DNA of 64,000 nucleotides from JABACD01 sp047639675. GTDB taxonomy: Bacteria; Planctomycetota; UBA1135; GCA-002686595. The notes below the pieces were generated by a model, which saw only the letters and a program-made list of their open reading frames with translations, was not told the DNA's origin and ran no database searches. Shown here piece after piece: positions 43,858-53,396 of this stretch. The position numbers and the translations under genes are program-made. Every line of letters begins with the position of its first letter. Within the stretch, counting starts at the first letter, position 1. The stretch covers positions 4,464 through 68,463 of the forward strand of contig JBLIOI010000009.1 of NCBI GenBank assembly GCA_047639675.1, read 5' to 3'.

Positions 43858-46800
43858 TTGAAGCGCTCACTGCTGGCTACTCTCTGGATTTCCTCTCTCG
43901 CTCTTGTGTTATGGATCGCATGGCACTCTTCGCCCAGCAACCCGCTGGACAGTGTGCTGTCGAACAGACCCTCTGGTCTGGACGTGATTTCTTCTCCCAC
44001 GCTTGAGAGCGCTGCGCAGGAAGATGCTTCCAGATCGAGCTTTACTCCAGTCGTTGTGGACCAAGATTCACGGCGGTCAGTTGAGTTGGGGGCGATCGAC
44101 TTAGAGGGTGCGCTGTGGATCGAAGGGGCTGTACTCTTTTCTTCGAGAACACCACAAGACGACAGGACCGTGGTCTACGCAACTCGCGAAGCGCTCGATG
44201 CCGACGCGCTTGGCTTGGGTTCAGATTTAGACGAGGAGCGGGCAGTGCCCTTTTCGCGAACCGTGGTTGATGAATCCGGACACTTCCGCATTCCGATCCC
44301 GAAAGAACTCGAGTCCGTACATTTAAGTGTGCAAGGAAACTACACCTTCAGTCGTCGTTCCCTTGGCGTGAAATTACCCGCGGGCTCCGAGGTCGAGTTG
44401 CAGGCCGAGCTTGGGGCTTGGGTCGTGGGAGTTGTAGAGCCCAGCGCGGCTACGAATGAGGCCACCAAGGATGGTCTCGAAGCGCGCTTGGTGATCGACC
44501 CGCGCGATGCGACCAATATGTTCGATGGTTCGGCCTGGCAGGTGCGCAGCGTTCAGGCTAAGGATTGGAATTTCGAATTCACTGGAGTGGCGATCGAAAA
44601 CCCTCTGCGTGTATTTGCCCTCTCCGAGGAACTGTCCGCGATGACAAGTGATCGGATCAAGTTGGAAGCTGGGCAAAAATACGAGTTGCGGCTTAGCGCG
44701 ATTCCGGGCGGAACGATTCGAGGAAGAGTGGTCGACCGAGAGACGCAGCCCATGGCTGACGTGCTGGTCTATGTTCTGGACGACGCAAACTTCCTTTCCG
44801 GTCGACCCGGTCGGCGGGTTCGCGAGACACAGACAGCGGAGGATGGAACTTTCGAGCTGCTTAGTGTTGCGCCCGGTGCCTTGAGCGTCCGAGCCGAGTT
44901 GCCGAAGCACTTGGAAGTATCGAAGCGAGTGGACTTGAAGACGGGGGAAACCGTCAGCGGTGTGGAGTTAGTGTTGACTACCGGACTCCAAATCAGTGGG
45001 CGAACTCTTGGTCCTGATGGCAAAGTCCTTGGAGACGTGGAGGTCACCGCCATCTTTGATTTGGGCGTTATCGGGGGCTTGGACGGTCTTTACTCGATAC
45101 GCGGCAATTATCAGCAGGCTACGAGTTCCGCAGACGGCAGTTTTGAATTGAGTGGGCTTGGGCGCGGCCCATTCAGCGTGACGGCGGAGTGGTTGCCCCT
45201 CGAGCTTGAGACAGAAGGATTGACTGGGAATAAGCGCGCGCGCAACTCATTCAGTGCTCGGGCAGATCGAGTGAAACCAAGCAAGGAAGGAATTGAATTA
45301 CGGCTCAGTGCACCCATCGCAATCGAAGGGAGTGTTCTTTTGGCGGATGGTTCGCGGGCAGGAGAGTTTCGTGTGTGCGCGACGCGCCGTTTGGAGAGTT
45401 TGGTGAGCACGATGGGGAACGAGATACTGCTGCGTGAATTCTCGGAGGCAGAGGGTAAGTTCGAGTTGTGGGGCATACGTCCTGGAACTTGGGAGGTGGT
45501 TGTCAGCGCTCCGGGGCACGCTCCCTCTGCTGCTCTCCAAGTTTCAGTTTCGGAGGGCACTCAAGGGAAAGCGCTTGAGTTTCAGCTCCGCCCTGAAATC
45601 GTGATTGCGGGTAAGGTCATTCTTCCTGATGGGCAGCCCGCCAAGGGTGCCCAAGTCTCGGTGAGCAGCAACGCTTTCGATCGAATGTCTGAGGCCTTTC
45701 ATGCGGACGCATCCACGGGATCTGTCAGCGGGGATCAGGGCGGTTTTGAACTGGGCGGCCTACAAGCGGGCACAGTTTCACTTGTTGCAAGCCTAGATGG
45801 CTACTCCGATTCACTTGAGGCTGTGATCGATTTAGAGGATGGCCTGGCGACGGAACCCGTCGTTTTAGATTTACGAGTAGCGTCGTCCATCCGTGGGGTT
45901 GTCTTTAGTGCGGGTGGCGCACTTGCCGTAGGCGATGCGGTCATCGCGCGCATTCCAGCGGAACTGAACATGCTGCAGACTTCGACCGGCAACGACGGCC
46001 GCTTCGAATTCCTGGACTTGCCGCCGGGTAGCTGGCAAGTGATGGCACTTCCCAACGAGGATCAAGTTGCGGAGATCTTGGCGGATGAGGAAGCGAATGT
46101 GAGCAGCTTGTTGACCGGTCTGCGAATGAAGATGGTCAAGCTTCAGGAAGGCGATGATCTAGAAATTCAATTGGGCGAGTCGATGGCGGAACCTGTGCGC
46201 GTTTTTGGACGAGTTACATTGGATGACGAGCCGACTCCTGGCGCAGTTGTTTCCTTCCTGGCAGAGAGTTCCGATAACAACAGCATTCGCATTGGAACAA
46301 CGGATCGTGAGGGTCGCTTCGACTTGAACCTTCCAGCGACTGGCAGCTACTTGATGCTAATTCAGCGCATGGGCCAGGTGATGGCGGAGACTAGCATTGA
46401 ATCTCGTGTGACGATTCCCGATGGGGCAGAGCATGAGGTCGATGTAGAACTACCTTTAGGCCAAGTGACCGGGAAGGTCTTGGGTCCGGAAGGTGAGAGC
46501 CTGGTAGGGGCCCGGGTTACCCTTGTTGGATCAGGTTCAGAATCTCGATCTTTCTGGGGTGGTCAACTCACAGACACGCTGACGGATTCGAAAGGCAACT
46601 ACAAGATCGATTGGCTCAGAGCCGGGACCTACCGGATTACCGCTGGCGGAGAGCAGTTTGGTGGGGTGTTCGGTGAGCCTTCCCCGTGGGGGAGACAGTT
46701 GGGTCGCCGCTTGGTTCTGACTGAAGGTGAGCATCAAGCTCACGTGGATTTTCGTCTCAAGCTTGGGGGTGGAGTGCGCGGCATCGTGCGCAATCAAACG

Positions 46801-47310
46801 GGGTCAGCGGTGCCGGATGCTGCGATCTTTGTCTACGACAGCGAAGGGCATCGGGTGGAACGTCTTAGCTTCATCCAAAGTGACAGTGCCGGCGCCTACG
46901 AGGTTCGGTCGCTTGCAGCTGGCGAGTACTCGCTTCTGGCGCGTGCTGCAGAATTGGCCAGCGAGCCCAGTGAGCGGGTTCTGGTCGCAAGTGGTTCTGT
47001 TACAGAATTGGATCTCGGCTTGGCGGAGTCTACATGGCTGGACATAGAAGTCCGGGGAGCGAACAACGCGAGCACCGAAGCCATGGTTCATGTGTTTGAC
47101 TCCGAGGGGCGCGAACAGAGTGGGATGTTTTCACTGAACCAACTCCTGGGAACGCTCCAAAGTGGCTCGACGAAAGACTTGCAACGAATCGGTCCATTGG
47201 CGCCGGGCCGCTACGAGCTCAAAGCATCGCTTGCCGGTGTTGGGAGTGCGCAGAAGAAGATCACTCTCCGCGGGCGAGAATCGAGGACCGTGGTGTTGCG
47301 TTTGAAGTGA
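43858..47310 (+). CDS. Large protein of carboxypeptidase-regulatory-like repeats
   Basis: 1,150 residues from a TTG; the ATG at 43815 is in another frame that stops at 43861. An N-terminal signal anchor (LATLWISSLALVLWIAW) is followed by about eight beta-sandwich repeats of the type xGxVxxxxGxPxxGAxVxV ... DxxGxFxLxxLxxGxYxLxA (e.g. RGRVVDRETQPMADVLVYVL, TGKVLGPEGESLVGARVTLV). These Pfam CarboxypepD_reg-like folds are transthyretin-like and often occur in surface proteins. No catalytic domain is seen. Planctomycetes encode many such proteins, probably structural or adhesive. A frameshifted relative lies at 59728-60520. Ribosome binding site is weak, so the exact start is uncertain. Confidence 0.8.
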   Translation: MKRSLLATLWISSLALVLWIAWHSSPSNPLDSVLSNRPSGLDVISSPTLESAAQEDASRSSFTPVVVDQDSRRSVELGAIDLEGALWIEGAVLFSSRTPQDDRTVVYATREALDADALGLGSDLDEERAVPFSRTVVDESGHFRIPIPKELESVHLSVQGNYTFSRRSLGVKLPAGSEVELQAELGAWVVGVVEPSAATNEATKDGLEARLVIDPRDATNMFDGSAWQVRSVQAKDWNFEFTGVAIENPLRVFALSEELSAMTSDRIKLEAGQKYELRLSAIPGGTIRGRVVDRETQPMADVLVYVLDDANFLSGRPGRRVRETQTAEDGTFELLSVAPGALSVRAELPKHLEVSKRVDLKTGETVSGVELVLTTGLQISGRTLGPDGKVLGDVEVTAIFDLGVIGGLDGLYSIRGNYQQATSSADGSFELSGLGRGPFSVTAEWLPLELETEGLTGNKRARNSFSARADRVKPSKEGIELRLSAPIAIEGSVLLADGSRAGEFRVCATRRLESLVSTMGNEILLREFSEAEGKFELWGIRPGTWEVVVSAPGHAPSAALQVSVSEGTQGKALEFQLRPEIVIAGKVILPDGQPAKGAQVSVSSNAFDRMSEAFHADASTGSVSGDQGGFELGGLQAGTVSLVASLDGYSDSLEAVIDLEDGLATEPVVLDLRVASSIRGVVFSAGGALAVGDAVIARIPAELNMLQTSTGNDGRFEFLDLPPGSWQVMALPNEDQVAEILADEEANVSSLLTGLRMKMVKLQEGDDLEIQLGESMAEPVRVFGRVTLDDEPTPGAVVSFLAESSDNNSIRIGTTDREGRFDLNLPATGSYLMLIQRMGQVMAETSIESRVTIPDGAEHEVDVELPLGQVTGKVLGPEGESLVGARVTLVGSGSESRSFWGGQLTDTLTDSKGNYKIDWLRAGTYRITAGGEQFGGVFGEPSPWGRQLGRRLVLTEGEHQAHVDFRLKLGGGVRGIVRNQTGSAVPDAAIFVYDSEGHRVERLSFIQSDSAGAYEVRSLAAGEYSLLARAAELASEPSERVLVASGSVTELDLGLAESTWLDIEVRGANNASTEAMVHVFDSEGREQSGMFSLNQLLGTLQSGSTKDLQRIGPLAPGRYELKASLAGVGSAQKKITLRGRESRTVVLRLK

Positions 47311-47618
47311 TGGAGTGACGTCTCGATTCAGAAAACGATTTGCACATCATGACAGAATCAGTAAGGCCGAAGAGGATCACCTTCCTCAAATGAATCGCTT
47401 CGAAGCGCAGCCCTATTCGTTCTAATCGTGGCCGCATAACAAGTTTTTGCACAAGGGTCCGGTAGAGATGTGTAGATGCTGAAGCTAAGCTTCCAGCCAA
47501 GATTCACCTCTCGACGCTGGCACTTTGGTCGACGTCTTGCGTTGATGCTTCACAATTCGTTAGCCGCAATTCGGTAGCTCCGGACGGTCCGGACGGTTTC
47601 CGACTCAGCCGTAAGTGG
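47311..47618. other. Convergent intergenic region with small palindromes
   Basis: No gene is seen. A 12-bp palindrome CGCTTCGAAGCG lies at 47396-47407, and a CCGGA-CGG-TCCGG hairpin at 47580-47592. Neither has a T-run. The stretch separates two convergent genes and may act in transcript ends. Confidence 0.45.
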
Positions 47619-48722
47619 CTAGCGAGGTGGAGATGTAATAATCGTCTCGCTAGTCGAGGTGCCAGCGCGAATCGTGACGATGGCCTCCCCTAAGATTCCG
47701 GGTTGAGGGTCCCGTCTAGGAGTCTCGACGGTGACCCGTACATTGCCTGGCGCGAGGCCTGTGAGCAGCCTGGGCGCATTCTCTCCGACCTCGTTGAGTG
47801 TCTGCGCAAATATGAGAGTGCCGGAAGCGTCAGCTGTTCTCACGTAGAGACGAGAACCAGGTGGTATTGCGTCACCAGCAAAGCTGAGATTGAGAGTCCC
47901 CGCAGGTTGCAAAGTGAGGGTAACTTCGCCTCCCGTTTTGTAGTCAGTCTTCATCACTTTCCAAGCGTAGCCAGCGGCACCCACCACCATGGCTGAGCTT
48001 CGGGCTGGATCCCAGTAACGAAATTCCTGGCTCAGGTTGATGGGGGAATCGAGTTCGTCGGAGAGCACGCGTTCCTCGTAATCGTCTCCGGGAGCGATGC
48101 TACTGATGTAACGGAGCAGGACAATGTCGGTCATGGGCTGACCGTTTTGTTCGTCAACAACATTTAAAATGAGTGACTCCGGGACCACTCCTTCAACTTC
48201 GAGTTCCACCCCTGTATAGAACATGAACTTTCCCTTGGGATGATCGATCTGCAGGGGGCGTCCGTCAAGGTGCAAGCTATGGATGGCAATGCTCGACGCA
48301 TTGTTGAACGCGCTCAACGGGATTTCCCACTGGCCATAATCGACACGTGCGCTCACGGGCCGGAGAGTTTCGAAGCCGTAGCGGCTGATTTCTATGACCC
48401 CGTCCTGTGCGTAGCGCATAGTCCCATCTTCTTCGCGCATCGCAGCCGTTCCGTACAGCATCGGAATCTCTTTCACGATTGCGCCGTGCGCCTCCATGAC
48501 AAGCTGTTGTTCCTCTATAAAACGAATCGGTTGTTCTTGGCCCTCACGGAGTTCGGGAGCCCGATGGCGTGGTAGGGGGAGCGCTGATCTATCAGTCGTT
48601 TCGACTGCGCTAGACAATGCTGGTTCCAGGACAGTGAGAGCTTCTTTCTGGGAATTTAAGGCGACGAAGATCAATCCCACAAAAAGTGAGACGGCGATCA
48701 AGATTCTAAGAACACGCGGCAT
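47619..48722 (-). CDS. Membrane-anchored protein of unknown function
   Basis: 367 residues from MPRVLRILIAVSLFVGLIFV (an ATG 10 codons earlier is possible). One N-terminal helix anchors a periplasmic part. From about residue 170 the protein is beta-rich: VEGVVPESLILNVVDEQNGQ, AAGYAWKVMKTDYKTGGEVT and LQPAGTLNLSFAG resemble the transthyretin-like/CarboxypepD_reg type repeats seen at 43858-47310, so the two may be distantly related. No catalytic motif was seen. It follows hrpB by 44 bp on the same strand and may be the last gene of the trp transcript, but the product gives no metabolic hint. Confidence 0.7.
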   Translation of the reverse strand: MPRVLRILIAVSLFVGLIFVALNSQKEALTVLEPALSSAVETTDRSALPLPRHRAPELREGQEQPIRFIEEQQLVMEAHGAIVKEIPMLYGTAAMREEDGTMRYAQDGVIEISRYGFETLRPVSARVDYGQWEIPLSAFNNASSIAIHSLHLDGRPLQIDHPKGKFMFYTGVELEVEGVVPESLILNVVDEQNGQPMTDIVLLRYISSIAPGDDYEERVLSDELDSPINLSQEFRYWDPARSSAMVVGAAGYAWKVMKTDYKTGGEVTLTLQPAGTLNLSFAGDAIPPGSRLYVRTADASGTLIFAQTLNEVGENAPRLLTGLAPGNVRVTVETPRRDPQPGILGEAIVTIRAGTSTSETIITSPPR

Positions 48723-48796
48723 GCTGCGAGGATAGAGCCTCGAACGTATCATCGCCAGTTGTAGTCTCGCACTGACACCGAATAGGCCGCAGGCTC

Positions 48797-51337
48797 CTAC
48801 CGTCGACGCTGCTTGGCTTTTGCAGTCCAGGGATCTTCAGGCCAGTCATGCTTGGGATAACGGCGGCGCAGATCCTTGCGTACGGTGGCGTAGGTTGTAT
48901 TCCAGAAGCTCTCGAGATCGTCTGTGACTTGTTGTGGCCGCATATTTGGAGCAAGGAGGTGCATGAGCAACGTGATTTTCCCGCCTGCAATACGCGGTGT
49001 GGCCTTCATGCCGAAGAGTTCTTGAATGCGCGCCGCTAGAACCGGAGGACGGCCCTCCTCATAGGTCAACCGAATGTTGTTTCCACTCGGTATGAGGATG
49101 CGCTCCGGTGCGTGGCGAGTAAGAGCTTCGAGCTGCTTCCAATCGAGCGCGTTGCGCACGGCTTCGACGATCGGTGCGCGTTCAAGCTCAGCGAAGGACA
49201 GCTTGTTGCGGCACAATTGCGGCAAGAGATCGCTGAGGAAGTCGCGGTTGATTAGTGGAAGGGCCAGCTCTGGCATCCACTCGCGTAGGCAGTGAATGCG
49301 GGCGACAAAGTTTAAATACTCCTTGTCCTTTAGAGGCAAGGCGCGTTCCAGTTCCAGGGCGGCCGCATCTAGCAGCGTCTGCGAGGCCTGCTCGCCTCGC
49401 CGGAGGGTTGCGGGTCGAGAGTCCAGTTCCAAGCTTCCAAAGCTCGTGACGAGCTGAGCGACGACTCGCTGACTGTCGAGGTCGAAACGCATGACGGTTT
49501 CTGTTCTAAGCTGTTCTTGGTCAAGCCACTCCCTGCGTACCTCCGAGGCGCTACGTACAATGGTCTCGCGCGCACCCGCGAAGACGTCCAGGCAGAGAAA
49601 TAGCTCGGCTTCTCGCACCGTCGACTCGCGCGCTAAGCGAACGCCGCGTCCGTCGATCATCAGTGCCCGCTCATCACCGGGAGCTCGACGCCGGGCCAAA
49701 CGATCCGGATAGGCCCGGAGCAGTGCACAAGCTAAGGCTTGATCCGAGTCTTCAGCGCTTGGGGACTTCTCGCGCGCGATGCTTTGGAGTAATTGATCGC
49801 GGACGCGTAGTAACGTTTGGGCTGCCCTCGGGATTAGCTCTCCCGCGCGGCTTGTCAGTGAACGGGCCTGTTCGAACTCAAAAATGGCGTGCATCTGATC
49901 GATCAGGTCCGAGTCATAAGCACTCGTCCAAGAGAGCTCTACCTGTCCTCCGCGGCGGAATGGTGAACGTTCGGAGAGCAGCGCCGCGCAAGTGGCAGCT
50001 TCGAGCTTGGCACCCGCATCGGAACCGGCCAAGAGCAAACAGGCCAAGCGTGGGTGCAGTGGAAGTCTCGCTATACGCCGCCCAATGTCGAGCAGCCGAC
50101 ACTTGCCGTCTTCCTCGAGTTCGATGGCGCCGATGGCTCGCAAGAGGTGCGTGGCCGCATCGATCGCTGACTTCGGTGGGGCTTCGAACCAAGCGAACTG
50201 CGCCGGATAGGATTCTCCCCAAGCGATCAATTCCAGCACCGCTCCGGCCACATCCACTCGACGAACCTCCGGTTCTTCTTCCTGTTGACGTGTACGCTCG
50301 TCATGGGCCGTCCACAGGCGCAGGCAGTGTCCCGGTGAAGTTCGGCCGGCGCGGCCAGCGCGCTGCTCAGCGGATGCGCGCGAAATCGGCCCGAGGGTCA
50401 ATTGATTGAGTCCGCGGGCCGGGTCATGTTTTAGGGTGCGAGAGAGGCCCGTGTCGACCACTGCCGTAATGTTGGGCAGAGTGAGCGAAGCCTCCGCTAC
50501 GTTGGTAGCAAGGTACACCACGCGAGACTCTTGGGGCGCCAGGGCTCGGTCTTGCTCCTCTGGTGATTGATCTCCATACAGTTGGAATAGTTGCAGTCCG
50601 GCGGCGCGCAATCCTGATTGGACTAGGCCTGCAGTGCGCTTGATCTCCCCAACGCCGGGCAGGAAGGCGAGTACGTTTCCATCTGTGCTCTTCAGGACGC
50701 GTTGAATGCCCGTTCGCACAAGATCAGCAGATGGCTCTCCACGCTCTGGACGCTCCGAACTACCCAGGTATTCAATCTCGACGGGGTAGGTGCGGCCCTT
50801 GCTCTCTACCAGCTTTGGGTCGCCGAGGAAGCGAAGAAGCGGGGCGGTATCGAGGGTTGCGGACATCACCATCAACTTCAGGTCTTCCCGAACATCTTGC
50901 TGCACACGGCGGGCCAGAGCCAAGGATAGGTCGCCGTCTAAGTTGCGCTCATGGAACTCGTCAAAGAGCACGAGCCCAACACCTTCAAGGAAAGGGTCGC
51001 TTTGTAGGCGGCGCAGGAAGAGCCCCTCGGTGACGAAGCAAATACGGGTTTGAGCGCTACGCTTCGAGTCAAATCGGACTTGGTAACCAACTTCAGCGCC
51101 TAGCTTGGTTCCACGTTCGCTTGCCGTCCGGCGTGCAGCGGAGCGCGCAGCCAAGCGACGAGGTTCAAGCACGATGATCTCGCCAGCACCAGCGAGTCCT
51201 GCATCAAGCAGAGCCCCCGGAACGCGCGTGGTCTTGCCCGCGCCGGTTGGAGCACGCAGCAGAACTGCTGGATGCTCGCGCACTGCGGCGCAAAGCTCCG
51301 GCAAAACTTCGTCAATCGGTAGGGGAACTAGGCTCAA
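48797..51337 (-). CDS. hrpB: ATP-dependent helicase HrpB
   Basis: 846 residues, normal for HrpB. DEAH-type helicase motifs in order: Walker A APTGAGKTT (29-37), LEPRRLAARSAA (Ia), DEFHERN (126-132, a DEAH variant), MSATLDT (III), and SAEQRAGRAGRTSPG (VI). The ratchet region and the C-terminal HrpB-specific domain (EGRPPVLAARIQELFG, PRIAGGKITLLMHLLAPN) are complete. It is an RNA/DNA helicase of unclear physiological role. Only 3 bp separate it from the DAHP synthase stop, so it is an unusual passenger in an aromatic amino acid operon. Confidence 0.95.
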   Translation of the reverse strand: MSLVPLPIDEVLPELCAAVREHPAVLLRAPTGAGKTTRVPGALLDAGLAGAGEIIVLEPRRLAARSAARRTASERGTKLGAEVGYQVRFDSKRSAQTRICFVTEGLFLRRLQSDPFLEGVGLVLFDEFHERNLDGDLSLALARRVQQDVREDLKLMVMSATLDTAPLLRFLGDPKLVESKGRTYPVEIEYLGSSERPERGEPSADLVRTGIQRVLKSTDGNVLAFLPGVGEIKRTAGLVQSGLRAAGLQLFQLYGDQSPEEQDRALAPQESRVVYLATNVAEASLTLPNITAVVDTGLSRTLKHDPARGLNQLTLGPISRASAEQRAGRAGRTSPGHCLRLWTAHDERTRQQEEEPEVRRVDVAGAVLELIAWGESYPAQFAWFEAPPKSAIDAATHLLRAIGAIELEEDGKCRLLDIGRRIARLPLHPRLACLLLAGSDAGAKLEAATCAALLSERSPFRRGGQVELSWTSAYDSDLIDQMHAIFEFEQARSLTSRAGELIPRAAQTLLRVRDQLLQSIAREKSPSAEDSDQALACALLRAYPDRLARRRAPGDERALMIDGRGVRLARESTVREAELFLCLDVFAGARETIVRSASEVRREWLDQEQLRTETVMRFDLDSQRVVAQLVTSFGSLELDSRPATLRRGEQASQTLLDAAALELERALPLKDKEYLNFVARIHCLREWMPELALPLINRDFLSDLLPQLCRNKLSFAELERAPIVEAVRNALDWKQLEALTRHAPERILIPSGNNIRLTYEEGRPPVLAARIQELFGMKATPRIAGGKITLLMHLLAPNMRPQQVTDDLESFWNTTYATVRKDLRRRYPKHDWPEDPWTAKAKQRRR

Positions 51338-51340
51338 GGT

Positions 51341-52360
51341 TCAAGCCAAGCGCCTGGCGCTGATCGCAGCTTGCACGCGTGCATCAGCAACGACGCCAAT
51401 CAACTCACCCGGTAGCAGAGCTTGCGGACCGTCGCTACGCGCATCTTGCGGGCGCGGGTGAACTTCAACGGCTACACCCGATGCTCCCGCTGCGATAGAT
51501 GCCCGCGAAAGTGGTGCGACCAAGCGTGCAATCCCCGCCGCGTGCGAAGGATCCACGATGACCGGTAAGTGCGTCATCTCGGCCAGTAGAGGCAAAACAG
51601 TCAAGTCCAAGGTGTTGCGTGTTGCGGTTTCAAAAGTCCGAATTCCACGCTCGCAAAGAATAATATTGTGGCAACCGCCCGCAGCCAAGTACTCCGCCGA
51701 ATACAGCCACTCTTCTATAGTCGAAGAGAGCCCGCGCTTGAGTAGCACCGGCTTGCCGGCCAAAGCCGCGGCTTTCAACAAGCGAAAGTTCTGCATGTTG
51801 CGCGCGCCAATTTGCAAGCAGTCGATGTCGTGATCGATGAAGTGCGGAACGTCGGCAGCGTCCATGATTTCCGTGACAACGGGCAAGTCGAATTTTTCGC
51901 CCGCATCTTTCAGTTGCCTCAATCCCTCGACACCAAAGCCTTGGAAAGCGTACGGGCTCGTGCGCGGCTTGAAGGCTCCGCCACGAAGAATGTGTGCGCC
52001 GGAGGAGGCTACGCAGCTTGCCACCTCTTCGATTAAATCTCTTCCTTCCACACTGCAAGGACCGGCAATCACCACTACCGTATCACCTCCAACCGGGACC
52101 TTGCCGACCTTCACAATTGTGGGGTCTTGACGGTATTCCCTCGCGACCAAACGCCAGGCCGTTTTGGGTTGCGTGATCTCCTCGATGATGGACTCTTGGC
52201 GAAGGGTCTTGGCAAGCGCGTCGGAAACCTTATCGACGATCGCGAGGATCGGACGCGAGCTCTCCGGCGAACGGAAGACGCGTAAGCCTTCACTCTCAAT
52301 GCGGCCGCGTAGTCCCTGAACGTCGGCGGGGCTGCAATCTGCTCTGAGGCGCAAAATCAC
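51341..52360 (-). CDS. aroF: 3-deoxy-7-phosphoheptulonate synthase (type I beta)
   Basis: About 339 residues from GTG 52360, which overlaps the preceding stop as GTGA; an ATG 6 codons earlier is also open. The N-terminal ~70 residues (VILRLRADCS ... VFRSPESSR) are the ferredoxin-like regulatory domain of the DAHP synthase Ibeta class. The barrel contains IAGPCSVEG, RGGAFKPRTSPYAFQGFG, EIMDAADVPH, LLKRGLSSTIEEWL, CERGIRTFE and PVIVDPSHAAG, all family signatures. It condenses phosphoenolpyruvate and erythrose 4-phosphate, the first step of the shikimate pathway. Its place in the trp operon puts pathway entry under the same attenuator. Regulatory-domain sensitivity to aromatic end products is family knowledge. 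Confidence 0.95.
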   Translation of the reverse strand: MILRLRADCSPADVQGLRGRIESEGLRVFRSPESSRPILAIVDKVSDALAKTLRQESIIEEITQPKTAWRLVAREYRQDPTIVKVGKVPVGGDTVVVIAGPCSVEGRDLIEEVASCVASSGAHILRGGAFKPRTSPYAFQGFGVEGLRQLKDAGEKFDLPVVTEIMDAADVPHFIDHDIDCLQIGARNMQNFRLLKAAALAGKPVLLKRGLSSTIEEWLYSAEYLAAGGCHNIILCERGIRTFETATRNTLDLTVLPLLAEMTHLPVIVDPSHAAGIARLVAPLSRASIAAGASGVAVEVHPRPQDARSDGPQALLPGELIGVVADARVQAAISARRLA

Positions 52361-52578
52361 GACGGCACCTCTTCGCATCCGCGGTCAATGGCTGCGAAAG
52401 TATCTTTCAGAGCTTCAGAGGGGAAGGGGCCAGCACTTCGCCGCGCAAGATCGTCAAAGTGTGCTGTGACGAATTCCGCATCGCTAGTGGCGCCCGCAAC
52501 CAGCCGCGCGCGTTCGTTGAGTAAGTGGACAATTGTTCGGTCGAGGACCGACAAGTGGTGTCGCATGGATGCGTTCAT
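52357..52578 (-). CDS. Short AroQ chorismate-mutase-like protein
   Basis: 73 residues. MRHHLSVLDRTIVHLLNERA matches helix 1 of AroQ chorismate mutase ('lR..Id.lD..ll.Ll.eRa.l'). After that the catalytic Lys of the 'VgxxK' segment is missing (VAGATSDAEF) and the 'R..RE' helix residues are not evident. The C-terminal helix is present in outline (EALKDTFAAI). It overlaps trpA and aroF by 4 bp each. In many bacteria a chorismate mutase domain is fused to DAHP synthase Ibeta and gives feedback control; here it seems to be a separate, perhaps non-catalytic, subunit. The family call is moderately sure, activity is doubtful. Confidence 0.7.
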   Translation of the reverse strand: MNASMRHHLSVLDRTIVHLLNERARLVAGATSDAEFVTAHFDDLARRSAGPFPSEALKDTFAAIDRGCEEVPS

Positions 52579-53396
52579 TGATTCAATCCTTCCATCAATT
52601 CAGATAGATAGAGTGTGGCTTCCTCAGCCGCCTTCTTAGGGGAATTTCCTGCCTTGACGAAAGCGTTGTGAATGCGCTCTACAAATGCGCTGCCGATGAT
52701 GGCGATGTCTGCGTGCTGCGTTACGGCTGCAACTTGCGCGGCATTGCGTAAGCCGAAACCAACCGCGAGCGGTAAGTGGCAGGTCTGACGCATGCTCTTC
52801 AAGAACTCCAGAGTGCTCTCCGCCAACTCGGTCTCAGCGCCCGTGACGCCAACTCTACCAATGGCGTAGAGAAAGCCCTGACTTGCTTGGGCGGCGCGCT
52901 CGATCCTTTTTGGTGAACTGGTGGGGGCGACAAAGAAGACTTGCGCCAAGGAATGCTTGGCGGTGGCGCTGAGCAGTTCAGTGGACTCCTCCGGAATCAT
53001 GTCGGGAATGAGCCAGGCATCGACTCCCGCTTCGGCCGAAAGCCTTGCAGCCTCTTCCCAGGAGAGACGCAAAAGTGGGTTTGCGTAGGAGAAGAGCGCG
53101 ATGGGAATCTTCCCTCCGCGTGAACGGAACTCCGCGACCATTTTCAGGATGGCTCGCAGGTTGGTGCCAGCTTCCAAGGCGCGACTTGCTGCAGCTTGCA
53201 AAACCGGTCCGTCTGCGATTGGGTCACTGAAGGGTACGCCGAGTTCTACACAGCATGCGCCGCCTGAGTCGAGGGCTTCCAAAACTGCAAGGGTCGTCTC
53301 CAGTCCGCCGTCACCCGCTGTGATGTAGGGCGCGACACCCTTGCGACCCCTGCGCTGCATTTCTTGCAGTTGCGAAACTAATCGATTGGAGTTCAT
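52575..53396 (-). CDS. trpA: Tryptophan synthase alpha chain
   Basis: 273 residues from ATG 53396, which overlaps the trpB stop (ATGA). CVELGVPFSDPIADGPVLQ carries the catalytic Glu51 and Asp62; DAWLIPDMIPEES, FFVAPTSSPKRIERAAQASQ, GFLYAIGRVGVTG and PLAVGFGLRNAAQV are the remaining TIM-barrel signatures. It cleaves indole-3-glycerol phosphate to indole, which is passed to TrpB. The longer open frame upstream lies within trpB and is not used. Confidence 0.97.
   Translation of the reverse strand: MNSNRLVSQLQEMQRRGRKGVAPYITAGDGGLETTLAVLEALDSGGACCVELGVPFSDPIADGPVLQAAASRALEAGTNLRAILKMVAEFRSRGGKIPIALFSYANPLLRLSWEEAARLSAEAGVDAWLIPDMIPEESTELLSATAKHSLAQVFFVAPTSSPKRIERAAQASQGFLYAIGRVGVTGAETELAESTLEFLKSMRQTCHLPLAVGFGLRNAAQVAAVTQHADIAIIGSAFVERIHNAFVKAGNSPKKAAEEATLYLSELMEGLNQ

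Noticed and set aside
43670..43861. Small plus-strand frame before the 1,150-residue protein
   Set aside because: No family-like text; it mostly overlaps the 5' end of DUF819 on the other strand.
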